From contig NZ_FOAB01000005.1 of assembly GCF_900109375.1 (NCBI RefSeq), positions 248,001 through 312,000 of the forward strand: 64,000 bases of DNA, written 5' to 3'. This DNA comes from Aquimarina amphilecti. GTDB taxonomy: Bacteria > Bacteroidota > Bacteroidia > Flavobacteriales > Flavobacteriaceae. A model generated the notes under the pieces. It saw nothing but the letters and a program-made list of their open reading frames with translations. It searched no databases and had not been told where the DNA came from. How positions within the stretch are numbered: position 1 is the first letter of the stretch; every line of letters starts with the position of its first letter. A program made the position numbers and the translations under genes. This document shows, one piece after another, positions 27,249 to 35,424 of the stretch.

Positions 27249-28688
27249 ATGAAAACACAAACAGATAAAACTCAAGAACAGCAGAACTCGATTACCCCGA
27301 GAGTTGCTAGTCAATCTAGCAACGGAGGTACGGCACAATTAAAAGATAACCGTACCTCTTCTATGAGTCAAAGAAAACTAAGATCTGGAATGGATAGTAC
27401 GGATAACAGTAACAATCCAATCCAACGAAAAACTAGTCCTGAGCGTTCCGTCCTGAGCGGAGTCCAAGGGAGTCGAAGGAATAATACAGGATTGCCTGAT
27501 AACTTAAAATCTGGAATTGAAAATTTATCAGGATATAGTATGGATGATGTAAAAGTACACTATAACTCTAGTAAACCAGCTCAATTACAAGCACATGCTT
27601 ATGCCCAAGGAACAGATATTCACTTAGCATCCGGGCAAGAAAAACATCTACCTCATGAAACCTGGCATGTAGTACAGCAGAAACAAGGACGAGTACAGCC
27701 GACCAGACAACTAAAAAGTAAAGTGAATATTAATGATGATGTCAGTTTGGAAAAAGAAGCAGATGTGATGGGGGAAAAGGCATTAAAATTTGATGAGAAA
27801 AAAGAACATAATGCATCTTTAGCATTATCTCCAAATGCAAATAAACCAATTATTCAAAAACGTTGTTATAAGAGAAAAAGCATATCTTATTTTTTAGAAG
27901 ATGTAAGAAGGCAGCATGAGTATTTTCAATACTTTGACAATAAAATTGAATTTAAAAATGCATTAATCTTAATTTTTGATGATGTTTTTGAAAACGATGA
28001 AGCTAAAATGAGTTTATTACAACAGAGCTTTTTAGCCGAAGAATTATGGAAAAATTATGGAGATTCAGATGAAAGAAATATTGATTTGGTCTTAATAAAA
28101 CAAATATGTAGAGATTTTAAAAAAGCGCACAAAAATATAATCAATACTCGGCACTTTAAAAAAGACTATCATATTAACCTTTTTAAATTTATAAATGAAG
28201 GATTAGACGTTCAACATTACAAAAAAAGATCTAAAAACAACAATATTGGGAAAAATGTTCAAGACTATATCGAGAAAGTAGGGTTTTACGAAGGTCATCA
28301 AAATGATTCAGTTCAAAACCCTGATAGCGATACTTTAGTGCTTGGAAAATATATAACTGAGAATAATGTGCCTACTGATGAATGCTATTTGAAAATTGCT
28401 CAGGACAATAATTCAATGTACTTTGATATGGGAAATACCTGGGGAGATTTGGTAAGCGATAGGAGTTTGGATTTAAATGATGAAAGATTGTTTGACCTCT
28501 TTAACACAAGAGTTCTAGATAAAGCTGTAGAAAACAAAGCGGATATATTTTTTAGTCATGACCCTCTTAAATATCCTAATAGCGCTTTAGCTAAAGAATG
28601 GAGATACCTAGAATTCGTACACGGTTATATAGGACTTATTAAATGGCATAATAAACGTTTATTATTTCAAGCAGTAAAAAGAACTTAA
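27249..28688 (+). CDS. eCIS cargo candidate 1: leader + eCIS-core (DUF4157) + unknown C-terminal domain
   Basis: A 479-residue effector-like protein. Residues 1-61 are a leader shared with the next gene (TQEQQ 8-12, DNR 33-35, QRKL 41-44, PIQRK 57-61). Residues 63-79 (SPERSVLSGVQGSRRNN) are coded by an inserted intergenic-type repeat. Residues 80-180 form the eCIS-core domain (LSGYSMDDVKVHYNSSKPAQ, HLPHETWHVVQQKQGRVQPT) with HExxH at 136-140. After a junction PIIQKRC (200-206) the C-terminal 270 residues form a separate unit, visibly more AT-rich in DNA, with conserved-looking DTLVLGKY, MGNTWGDL and IFFSHDPLKYPNSALAKEW segments. I do not know its activity. Such C-terminal modules are normally the toxin. 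Confidence 0.8.
   Translation: MKTQTDKTQEQQNSITPRVASQSSNGGTAQLKDNRTSSMSQRKLRSGMDSTDNSNNPIQRKTSPERSVLSGVQGSRRNNTGLPDNLKSGIENLSGYSMDDVKVHYNSSKPAQLQAHAYAQGTDIHLASGQEKHLPHETWHVVQQKQGRVQPTRQLKSKVNINDDVSLEKEADVMGEKALKFDEKKEHNASLALSPNANKPIIQKRCYKRKSISYFLEDVRRQHEYFQYFDNKIEFKNALILIFDDVFENDEAKMSLLQQSFLAEELWKNYGDSDERNIDLVLIKQICRDFKKAHKNIINTRHFKKDYHINLFKFINEGLDVQHYKKRSKNNNIGKNVQDYIEKVGFYEGHQNDSVQNPDSDTLVLGKYITENNVPTDECYLKIAQDNNSMYFDMGNTWGDLVSDRSLDLNDERLFDLFNTRVLDKAVENKADIFFSHDPLKYPNSALAKEWRYLEFVHGYIGLIKWHNKRLLFQAVKRT
27438..27481 (+). repeat. Intergenic-type repeat inserted in frame in a cargo gene
   Basis: CCTGAGCG (27439-27445) is repeated as TCCTGAGCGGAGTCCAAGGG (27451-27470), followed by AGTCGAAGGA. 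This TCCTGAGCGGAGTCGAAGG-type unit is a very common flavobacterial intergenic repeat. Here it is translated as part of residues 63-79 without breaking the frame. Confidence 0.7.
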
Positions 28689-28830
28689 AATTAAGGAAGG
28701 ATATGATTATTTCCACAGTTAGCCTATGGGCAGTACTAATATGATGTAAATCTATTTTAGGATTAATATAAAATATGTAAACTTTTTTTAGGACGAGACA
28801 CAGTCAGAAGAAAAGAATATATCCAAGATG

Positions 28831-28851
28831 GCGCGGATTTGCAATCCGTGC
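28831..28851. repeat. REP-like hairpin between the two cargo genes
   Basis: GCGCGGATT, loop TGC, AATCCGTGC: a 9-bp stem with one G.T wobble. It has no T-tract. The same loop and stem-end pattern (TT-TGC-AA) recurs at 31069-31089. The rest of the 190-bp intergenic gap shows nothing else. Confidence 0.6.
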
Positions 28852-28880
28852 TATTTTATAAAACAAGTAAATAAAGAGTA

Positions 28881-31046
28881 ATGAAAGTACCACTAGGGAA
28901 CACTCAAGAACAACAGAAAAAGGTAGTACAAAATATACAACAAGAATCCAGTTCTAGTGATGAAGCTATTATCACTGACAACCGACCTGCTATTGCTGTA
29001 CAACGCAAACTAAAATCCGTAATAAGTAGTTCTGAAAAAATAACAACACCTATTCAGCGAAAACCAACAGGTTCCTCACGCTTTCAAAAAATAGCTTTGA
29101 AAATCGGTCGTCAATATGGTTTGGATACTTCCTCTTTAAGAGCTACTCATAATTCTCCTTTTCCAGGAACACTAAATGCTGAGGCAACTATACAAGGCAA
29201 GAACATTCATTTTGCTCCGGGAAAGGATACTACAGAGAATATGAAACATGAAGTAGCGCATGCAATTGATAATACATTGCACGGTACGCCAAAGGGAGAT
29301 ACAATAGTAAATGGTCATAAGATAGATACTACTAGAGAGAAAACTGTAGACCGTATGATCAGTACCAATGTTAGTATACAACGAAAAGATAGTAAGATTG
29401 TACTACCAAATAGTTTTGTTATTCAACGTAGAGTGGTGAATAATGATACCGAAAAAAATAAAGAAGCCGCAGAAAACCCAGATACTTATGTAAATGAAAA
29501 TGCCGAAAATAATTGGTTTAAAGTTCTAGAGCAATTTCAGAACGGAACCCTAAAACATTATAAGGGATCCGCATTATATGAAATTAGCGGGTCACCGGAA
29601 GGATTAAAAAGCTATAGTAGAAATTCATTTTTATACTACTATGGGATGAACGTACTATTGATGTATCGAAAAATGATTACCGAACAATTGTTACAAGATG
29701 CCATAGAACCAGTTAAAGATTGGGAAAAAGGACAACGACAAAAGAACTTTTATAATATTCACGGACAGGACAACAGACTTAATAGAAAATGGGAGGTCGA
29801 TGAGCCTATCAAACCTTTAAAAGGAAATGTGCCTGGAAGTATGAATCCTACCTCAGATATTGATGTGAACCTGAGTGGTGATGGTACTGAGTTTGCTGTG
29901 TACTGGCTTAATCGTGAGTTTAAAGAAAAATATGGAAACGGTAGAGAATCAGGCGTAGTTTATGATATTAATTTTTATGCTCAGGACTTTGTCCCTAAAA
30001 AGGTTTTTGGATTAAAAGGGAGAGGAGAACTAGATAAAACTGGTAACGAAAAATATTATCAGAATGATAACTGGAGAACATATCAAATCGAAGATGAAGC
30101 AGTAAAAAATGAAGATGAAGAAGAACAAGAAATAGCCTCTTTACTCATGATGCGGGTAAACATGAATCAAGCTGATTGGACAGATTATACAAATCAATTG
30201 AATCCACTTAACCAAAACAATCGATTAATATCACAACGTGTTTTACAGGAAGTTGAAAGAAAGTATACAGAGCGAAACCAGCTTTTGAATGCAAATGGTA
30301 ATGCCCCTACAAATTTGTCCCCGGATTTAGCAAAAATAGCTCCAGAGAATCGAATATATGAGAAGATTTTGCTTAAAAAAGTCATTGAAGCTAGAATGGA
30401 ATATCAAATAGTAAAATGGAAGCTTAAGAACAATCCAAATGATCAAGACCTAAAAAATAGAACCGATCGAGCGTATAAAAATCTTAAAAAAGCAAAATCA
30501 GAAGCCTTAGCTTATGCAAATGAAGCATATTATACCCAGGGAGCGGTGATTGGAGTCGTGGTAAATAAGCAAATGCTTGATAATATGTATAAAGATGATA
30601 GATCTACAAAGTATTTGAAATTAAAGCTTACTCCTGCCGAATATTATCATGGATTTACGGAGCAAATAGGTTTTGCATTTCATAGCTTAAATGCTGTAGA
30701 AAATATGGATAATTTAATACCAATGGGAAAATATGTGCATAGAGCGTATAACTTGTTCAAGCATTATTGTTTGGTTACAGATAAAAATTATACAAGATAT
30801 TTCTCCGAAAAAGAACGAAGAGCTGCCAGTAATTGGGAAGGAGCCAAACAGGGTAAGCATTATAATTTTGTTACACGAAGTTACGAAGATTCAAACCTAA
30901 AAAAGGATACGGAATTATGGGCTGCACTAAAAAAATATTTTGGAACCAGTATATGGTATTTAGGTGTTGATAGAATAAAAGAAGAAATCAAAAAGAAGTT
31001 ATTACATCTTAAAATAGAATTTGATAAAGCACGTAGAGAGCCTTAA
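28881..31046 (+). CDS. eCIS cargo candidate 2: leader + HExxH core-like domain + nucleotidyltransferase-like toxin domain
   Basis: A 721-residue protein with the same leader register as cargo 1 (TQEQQ 8-12, DNR 33-35, QRKL 41-44, PIQRK 57-61). Residues 65-165 are a diverged core domain (GTLNAEATIQGKNIHFAPGK) with HEVAH at 123-127. IQRK/IQRR junctions occur at 165-168 and 181-184. The C-terminal 500 residues contain GSMNPTSDIDVNL (GS 319-320, SDID 325-328) and VYDINFYAQDF (Asp362), the pattern of a polymerase-beta-like nucleotidyltransferase: GS turn, D-x-D, and a third acidic strand. Long helices follow (AYANEAYYTQGAVIGVVVNK). I infer a nucleotide-transferring toxin; donor and target are unknown. 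Confidence 0.72.
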   Translation: MKVPLGNTQEQQKKVVQNIQQESSSSDEAIITDNRPAIAVQRKLKSVISSSEKITTPIQRKPTGSSRFQKIALKIGRQYGLDTSSLRATHNSPFPGTLNAEATIQGKNIHFAPGKDTTENMKHEVAHAIDNTLHGTPKGDTIVNGHKIDTTREKTVDRMISTNVSIQRKDSKIVLPNSFVIQRRVVNNDTEKNKEAAENPDTYVNENAENNWFKVLEQFQNGTLKHYKGSALYEISGSPEGLKSYSRNSFLYYYGMNVLLMYRKMITEQLLQDAIEPVKDWEKGQRQKNFYNIHGQDNRLNRKWEVDEPIKPLKGNVPGSMNPTSDIDVNLSGDGTEFAVYWLNREFKEKYGNGRESGVVYDINFYAQDFVPKKVFGLKGRGELDKTGNEKYYQNDNWRTYQIEDEAVKNEDEEEQEIASLLMMRVNMNQADWTDYTNQLNPLNQNNRLISQRVLQEVERKYTERNQLLNANGNAPTNLSPDLAKIAPENRIYEKILLKKVIEARMEYQIVKWKLKNNPNDQDLKNRTDRAYKNLKKAKSEALAYANEAYYTQGAVIGVVVNKQMLDNMYKDDRSTKYLKLKLTPAEYYHGFTEQIGFAFHSLNAVENMDNLIPMGKYVHRAYNLFKHYCLVTDKNYTRYFSEKERRAASNWEGAKQGKHYNFVTRSYEDSNLKKDTELWAALKKYFGTSIWYLGVDRIKEEIKKKLLHLKIEFDKARREP

Positions 31047-31068
31047 GAATAGAAAGGTTACTCTGCTC

Positions 31069-31089
31069 TCCGAAGTTTGCAACTTCGGA
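31069..31089. repeat. REP-like hairpin after the cargo genes
   Basis: TCCGAAGTT, loop TGC, AACTTCGGA: a perfect 9-bp stem with the same TGC loop as the hairpin at 28831. No T-tract follows, so it is more likely a repeat element than a classical terminator. Further on, AACCTGACAGGTCT (about 31140-31155) is another short imperfect palindrome of a kind common in flavobacteria. Confidence 0.6.
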
Positions 31090-31291
31090 ATTGAGTAAGT
31101 AAAAAGTGTAAGAAAAGGATATGTACAATACTATAAATTAAAACCTGACAGGTCTGACTAACTAATAAAGTTGCTTTGGTAAAACGGAAATTTCTTAAAT
31201 CCGTATTCATATAAATTTTCCAGTATATATCCATGTCGTAAAATTACCTTTATTTACCGTTTTTGTGATAGTTATCAGGGTTTTATGATAC

Positions 31292-31299
31292 TACTTTTG
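31292..31299 (+). promoter_or_regulatory. Possible -7 promoter element
   Basis: TACTTTTG fits TAnnTTTG and lies 22 bp upstream of the ATG of the membrane protein gene. No -33 element stands at the usual distance. Confidence 0.3.
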
Positions 31300-31321
31300 G
31301 AGTAACAAAAATTAGTACATT

Positions 31322-32026
31322 ATGGAAGATAAAAAATCAATGTATTCGCTTAGAAAAACAATAGGAATTCTCGGGTTAGCACTACCCATACTATTGTTAG
31401 TTTCACATCAGCAATTACTTTCTAGTATGAGTCACTATTATTATACCGCAGGAGGCGTGTTTTTTATTTTAATTCTATCTGCTTTTGGCTTGATCTTGAT
31501 CAATTATGGTGGATACCCAAAACAAGAAGGAGAGCGGTTTAGCGATCGTTTTATCACCACAGTAGCAGGAATATGTATTTTGATTACAGTACTGGTTCCT
31601 ACCAAATCCGAAAATCCTTTAGGTACTTTATTTTTCACGGATACTCCCTATTTGTTTGGTCATCAATCTAACAGTTTACTAGGTACAATTCATTTGCTCA
31701 GTGCAGCTTTCTTCTTCTTTTTGTTGGGATATATGAGTTTTTACAAATTTGTTTTAAATCACAATGCATCAGCCTCTAGGAATAGATTGTTTAAGAGGAG
31801 TGGTATCATCGTTTGGGCTGCTGTAGGGACACTTATTATCATTTTTGCGATAGAGAAACTACTAAATATAAATATGGATGAAGTATTTCCTGCCTATACC
31901 TTTTGGTTAGAGTGGGTAGCGGTTTATGCATTTGCAGTCGCTTGGTTAGTAAAAGGAAAAATCCATCTAGATGTCGAAAAAATGATGAAGACTTTTAGTC
32001 AAGAAAAAAGTTTGGAGAAGCATTAA
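31322..32026 (+). CDS. Six-helix membrane protein (DUF998-like)
   Basis: A 234-residue inner-membrane protein. Hydrophobic segments: about 12-28 (IGILGLALPILLLVS), 43-62, 80-97, 120-140, 160-178 and 190-208. The LSSMSHYYYTAGGVFFILIL motif followed by INYGGYP resembles DUF998-type proteins, whose function is not known. It lies after the eCIS cargo genes, past a hairpin, with its own likely promoter, so it need not belong to the eCIS. An immunity or secretion-related role cannot be excluded but nothing shows it. Confidence 0.6.
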   Translation: MEDKKSMYSLRKTIGILGLALPILLLVSHQQLLSSMSHYYYTAGGVFFILILSAFGLILINYGGYPKQEGERFSDRFITTVAGICILITVLVPTKSENPLGTLFFTDTPYLFGHQSNSLLGTIHLLSAAFFFFLLGYMSFYKFVLNHNASASRNRLFKRSGIIVWAAVGTLIIIFAIEKLLNINMDEVFPAYTFWLEWVAVYAFAVAWLVKGKIHLDVEKMMKTFSQEKSLEKH

Positions 32027-32344
32027 GATTTTGTAAGAGCTTTTCAGAAATATGAGATTTTTTTATTTCTATAATTTTAATAAAACTTTATAAAACGAGA
32101 ATTTTGCCCTGAACGAGATATAAGCAGAAATGGATTCTGTTCCGTTTTACAGGGTTGACTTTTTATTTGCATTCAATTTTCATTAACAAGGTATTCATAA
32201 AGATTTTTCGTTTAAACACTATTTTGCAATAATGATTGATACTTCATTTTTACCTAAAGAAATTATAGTAAAAGATTTTGTATTCTTGAACCCTGATAAG
32301 CTTATAATAACTGGTATAAAATAAATAGGAGATTAATACGTCGT
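32027..32344. other. Intergenic region with no clear feature
   Basis: Gap of 318 bp between convergent genes. AT-rich; a 30-codon ATG frame at 32232-32324 has no supporting evidence. No terminator with a clear stem was found. Confidence 0.4.
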
Positions 32345-33016
32345 TTACAAAGATTTATACTTCTCTAGAACGACCACTTCTTTTTGTTTTTTTTTGCGGT
32401 CCCACTTTTTAAGTTTTAATTCGGGTTGATTATAAAACATGTCTGTGTAACCAAAACATAAATAACCAATTAGTTGATTTTCTGATGGTGCATTTAATAT
32501 TTTTTTTACTTTTTCGGGATCTAAAATACTTACCCATCCCATCCCAATATTAAGAGATCTAGCCATGAGCCACATATTTTGAATTGCACAAACCACACTG
32601 TATTTACCCATGTTTGGCATACTGGTTTGTCCCAATACAGGACCTTTTTTTGGCTTGTAGAAAACAGCTATGTTTAAAGGAGACTCTACAATCCCTTCTA
32701 ACTTAAGTTTGATATATTCTTTTTGTTTTTCGTCTTTGAACAACAAAGCGGCTTCTTTCGTTTTTTCAGAGAAAGTTTTTTTTATAGCGTGTTTGGTTGT
32801 TTGATCTTTGATTATAACAAATTCCCAAGGCTGAGAAAATCCTACAGAAGGAGCTACCAATGCAGCTTCTAAAATAGTATCGATATGGCCGTCAGGAATT
32901 GGTGTATCTAAAAAATGATTTCCTCGTACATCTCTTCTGTGCATTAAGATTTCTTCTAGCAACTGTTGCTCTTCTTTGTTAAATGCTCGTTGCAATTTTT
33001 CTTTAGGATTATCCAT
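32345..33016 (-). CDS. bluB: 5,6-dimethylbenzimidazole synthase (BluB-like flavoprotein)
   Basis: Nitroreductase-fold enzyme, 223 aa, that cleaves reduced FMN with O2 to make the lower ligand of cobalamin. BluB segments are visible: HRRDVRGNHFLDTPIPDGHI near the N-terminus, LVAPSVGFSQPWEFVII, and IGMGWVSILDPEKVKKIL, with a C-terminal LCFGYTDMFYNQPEL. No other cobalamin genes and no cobalamin riboswitch are nearby. Other nitroreductases are less likely given the RRDVRG and APSVGFSQPW segments. Confidence 0.85.
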   Translation of the reverse strand: MDNPKEKLQRAFNKEEQQLLEEILMHRRDVRGNHFLDTPIPDGHIDTILEAALVAPSVGFSQPWEFVIIKDQTTKHAIKKTFSEKTKEAALLFKDEKQKEYIKLKLEGIVESPLNIAVFYKPKKGPVLGQTSMPNMGKYSVVCAIQNMWLMARSLNIGMGWVSILDPEKVKKILNAPSENQLIGYLCFGYTDMFYNQPELKLKKWDRKKKQKEVVVLEKYKSL

Positions 33017-33543
33017 TATTTTTGCTGTAGTTGAACTATTGGTTTAAGTTACTTATTTAAAATAAATAGGAAAAAACTATTTTTTACTTTAACTTTTAAA
33101 TATAACCAGAACTGAAATTATCAATTCAAAATTAACATTTATACTTAATACAATTCTAGATTTAGAGAAGATAAAAGAGTAGGGTTAAAACACCCAATAT
33201 TTTTTAAATTAAGAATTTTAATTTAATTCCATTTTAATGCTAAGGATTGTCAAGTTATGTTTGTAATCAACATCTTGTTTGTTAATGGAAAGGTATATAT
33301 TGTGGGTATTCAATTTCAATTAAAATTAGAAACCAGATTGAGAATTATTATAGGAGAAAGCTTCATATTTATATGAAGCTTTATTATTTAACTATTTCTT
33401 TTGATAATACTTTCCGTCCTATTTTTTAGCAGGAATCTTACATTTAAAGATAAAGTCTTTATAATTTTTATTATTACATAATGTAACACTACACTTTTAA
33501 ATTCGTTATGAGTATAATTGGTTATAATTAATTTTTACAAGGA
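33017..33543. other. Intergenic region with a strong hairpin
   Basis: Gap of 527 bp between divergent genes. The one notable item is a perfect inverted repeat at 33357-33382 (AAAGCTTCATAT, TT, ATATGAAGCTTT), followed by TATTATTTA. TATATATTG near 33294-33302, after TTTG at about 33278, is a loose promoter match upstream. An 80-nt small RNA is possible but unproven. Confidence 0.35.
33357..33382 (+). terminator. Inverted repeat, possible terminator of an unannotated small transcript
   Basis: A 12-bp perfect stem with almost no loop, followed by an AT-rich but not T-only tract. No gene ends just upstream on either strand. Confidence 0.35.
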
Positions 33544-34638
33544 TTGGATATAAAACTATTAGACCTCGCTATTATTGTTAGTGGAATTATTGGATACTTT
33601 ATAAGTATCTCATTAGTGACCACTTCTTTTTATAAAAGTCGTGCTAATAAATTTCTGGCGTTATCTCTATTCTTGTTAACAAGTTTAACCTTTTTAGGTT
33701 GGTATGAGATAGGGAATTTTGTCTTACAATTTTTAGACAATATTATGTTAGAGCTTTTGGTTGCAGTAGCTTTATTTACATATTTTTTAATTCATATCGA
33801 ACATAAGTATCTTACAAAAAAATGGTATAGATTGCTTTACTTTCCTTTCATCGGTTCTGTAATTCTTGAACTTGGTGTTTCTTTTTTTGATATTGTTTTA
33901 AATATTTACAATCCTGATTTTGATGCAATAACATATGATATTAAGGATCAATTATCTTTTTTATATAATGTGTTATTAATTTTTTGGGGGAGATATTTGG
34001 TGAAAAAATCAAATACGATTTCTATAGAAAAAAAGCGTTGGTTATTAAGACTCAACCTTTTTATTATATGCATTATTATTTGTTGGCTTTTATCTAACAT
34101 AGAACTTTATATATATGATTCAGAATTTATCACCAGTTTTCTATGGATACTACTTTCTTTTCTGTCGTGGTGGATATTATATTATGGGATTTTTAAACTA
34201 CAGATAATAGCCCAAAAAGATGAAATACATCAGTATTTAGTTTCACAAAAAACAACTAATACTTTTGTAAAAAAGAAAATAAATGAAACTACTGTTTCTA
34301 AAATCATTACAGAATTATATACAGTAATGGAAGAGGAAGAGTTATATAAAAATCCACTTTTAAGTAGATTAGATTTAGCAAACCACTTGGGAACAAGCGA
34401 AGGATATTTATCGCAGATCATAAATCAAGAAATCAGTAAGAGTGTTATTCAGTTTGTAAATGAATATCGTATTGAAGCTGCTAAAAAACTATTACAAGAT
34501 CCTGTATTTAATAAATATTCGATCGTAGCTATTGGTATGGAATCAGGTTTTAAATCTAAAAGTGCTTTCTATAAAACTTTCAATACTAGTCTAGGAATGT
34601 CTCCTGGAGCCTTCAGAAAACTTCAACAAAAGTCCTGA
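33544..34638 (+). CDS. Membrane-anchored AraC-family regulator
   Basis: A 364-residue protein: seven hydrophobic helices in residues 5-225 (LAIIVSGIIGYFISISLVTT, FLALSLFLLTSLTFLGW, ELLVAVALFTYFLIHI, and others), a linker, then an AraC/XylS DNA-binding domain at about 255-362 (LDLANHLGTSEGYLSQIINQ; YSIVAIGMESGFKSKSAFYK; SPGAFRKLQ). This 7TM-AraC plan is common in Bacteroidota and implies sensing at the membrane. The frame starts at TTG with an in-frame stop 15 bp upstream and no nearby ATG. The signal and target genes are not evident; the outer-membrane protein downstream is a candidate target. Confidence 0.82.
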   Translation: MDIKLLDLAIIVSGIIGYFISISLVTTSFYKSRANKFLALSLFLLTSLTFLGWYEIGNFVLQFLDNIMLELLVAVALFTYFLIHIEHKYLTKKWYRLLYFPFIGSVILELGVSFFDIVLNIYNPDFDAITYDIKDQLSFLYNVLLIFWGRYLVKKSNTISIEKKRWLLRLNLFIICIIICWLLSNIELYIYDSEFITSFLWILLSFLSWWILYYGIFKLQIIAQKDEIHQYLVSQKTTNTFVKKKINETTVSKIITELYTVMEEEELYKNPLLSRLDLANHLGTSEGYLSQIINQEISKSVIQFVNEYRIEAAKKLLQDPVFNKYSIVAIGMESGFKSKSAFYKTFNTSLGMSPGAFRKLQQKS

Positions 34639-34791
34639 TTCGTAATATTCCATTGTTTCAGGACTTCTCCTGACTTAAAATTACTTTTTATTTTTTTGAC
34701 ACTTATACTTTTACATAAGTACTTCAAAAATGTAAAAATGGAAAAACGCTACTTAATCTTATTAATAAAACCTTTCAAATTAATGTTAAGT

Positions 34792-35313
34792 ATGAGAAAA
34801 GTAGTTTTTGTCTTGTTGTTATTTCCTAGCCCTTATTTTGGGTTTTCGCAGAATATAAAAGAAGCTTCAGTAGAAAAATCGGTTTTTGGAATTCAACTCG
34901 GAATTTTGAATTTGTGGGTTCATCATGAGCTAAAATTATCCAATCAAGTGGTCTTGCGCAGTGAAATCGGTATCGGAGGACCTAATACAGCTAATATTGC
35001 ACCTGCTTTAGCATTAGAACCACGCTGGTATTACAATTTAAATGGGCGAGCTAATAGAGGTAAAAGAATAGATGGAAATAGTGGAAATTATGTCTCGTTC
35101 AGATCAAGTTATCATTTTTATAATGTTTCAGAAGATGATAAAAATTCACTGAACAATCTATTACTGGCTCCAACTTGGGGTATTAGAAGAAATATTGGTA
35201 ATCATTTTAATTACGAAGCAGGGCTAGGTTTAGGACTTGGTTTTGGGAACGATAGGGAGAGAGGTATTAATACGATACCCTATGTGAGTCTCAAAATTGG
35301 ATATCGCTTTTAA
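34792..35313 (+). CDS. Predicted outer-membrane beta-barrel protein
   Basis: I choose the ATG at 34792 because it gives a standard signal peptide (MRKVVFVLLLFPSPYFGFSQ, cleavage after FSQ); the frame is open upstream to 34696. The mature part, about 155 aa, alternates polar and apolar residues in barrel-like strands and ends IPYVSLKIGYRF, with the terminal Phe typical of BAM substrates. Similar small proteins occur widely in flavobacteria with unknown function. Confidence 0.6.
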   Translation: MRKVVFVLLLFPSPYFGFSQNIKEASVEKSVFGIQLGILNLWVHHELKLSNQVVLRSEIGIGGPNTANIAPALALEPRWYYNLNGRANRGKRIDGNSGNYVSFRSSYHFYNVSEDDKNSLNNLLLAPTWGIRRNIGNHFNYEAGLGLGLGFGNDRERGINTIPYVSLKIGYRF

Positions 35314-35424
35314 AAATAGCGAGTACCTTAAAAATTAGGTTCGATTTTCTTCAGTTGTAATAAATAGAACCTGATTAATCTTTTTAAAACAAATTACTTT
35401 TTATAAAAATCAAAAAACAGAATT

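Noticed and set aside
6719..31046. Prophage or type VI secretion system
   Set aside because: No capsid, portal, terminase, integrase, lysis or TssJLM genes. The DUF4255, CIS_TMP, LysM-tube and AAA+ genes are eCIS-specific.
27249..31046. HExxH motifs of the cargo proteins taken as proof of protease activity
   Set aside because: HExxH is part of the eCIS-core fold generally; a zincin activity is possible but the motif alone does not show it, and the third zinc ligand is not evident.
33017..33100. Cobalamin riboswitch upstream of bluB
   Set aside because: No B12-box-like sequence or extended structured leader seen upstream of the minus-strand start.
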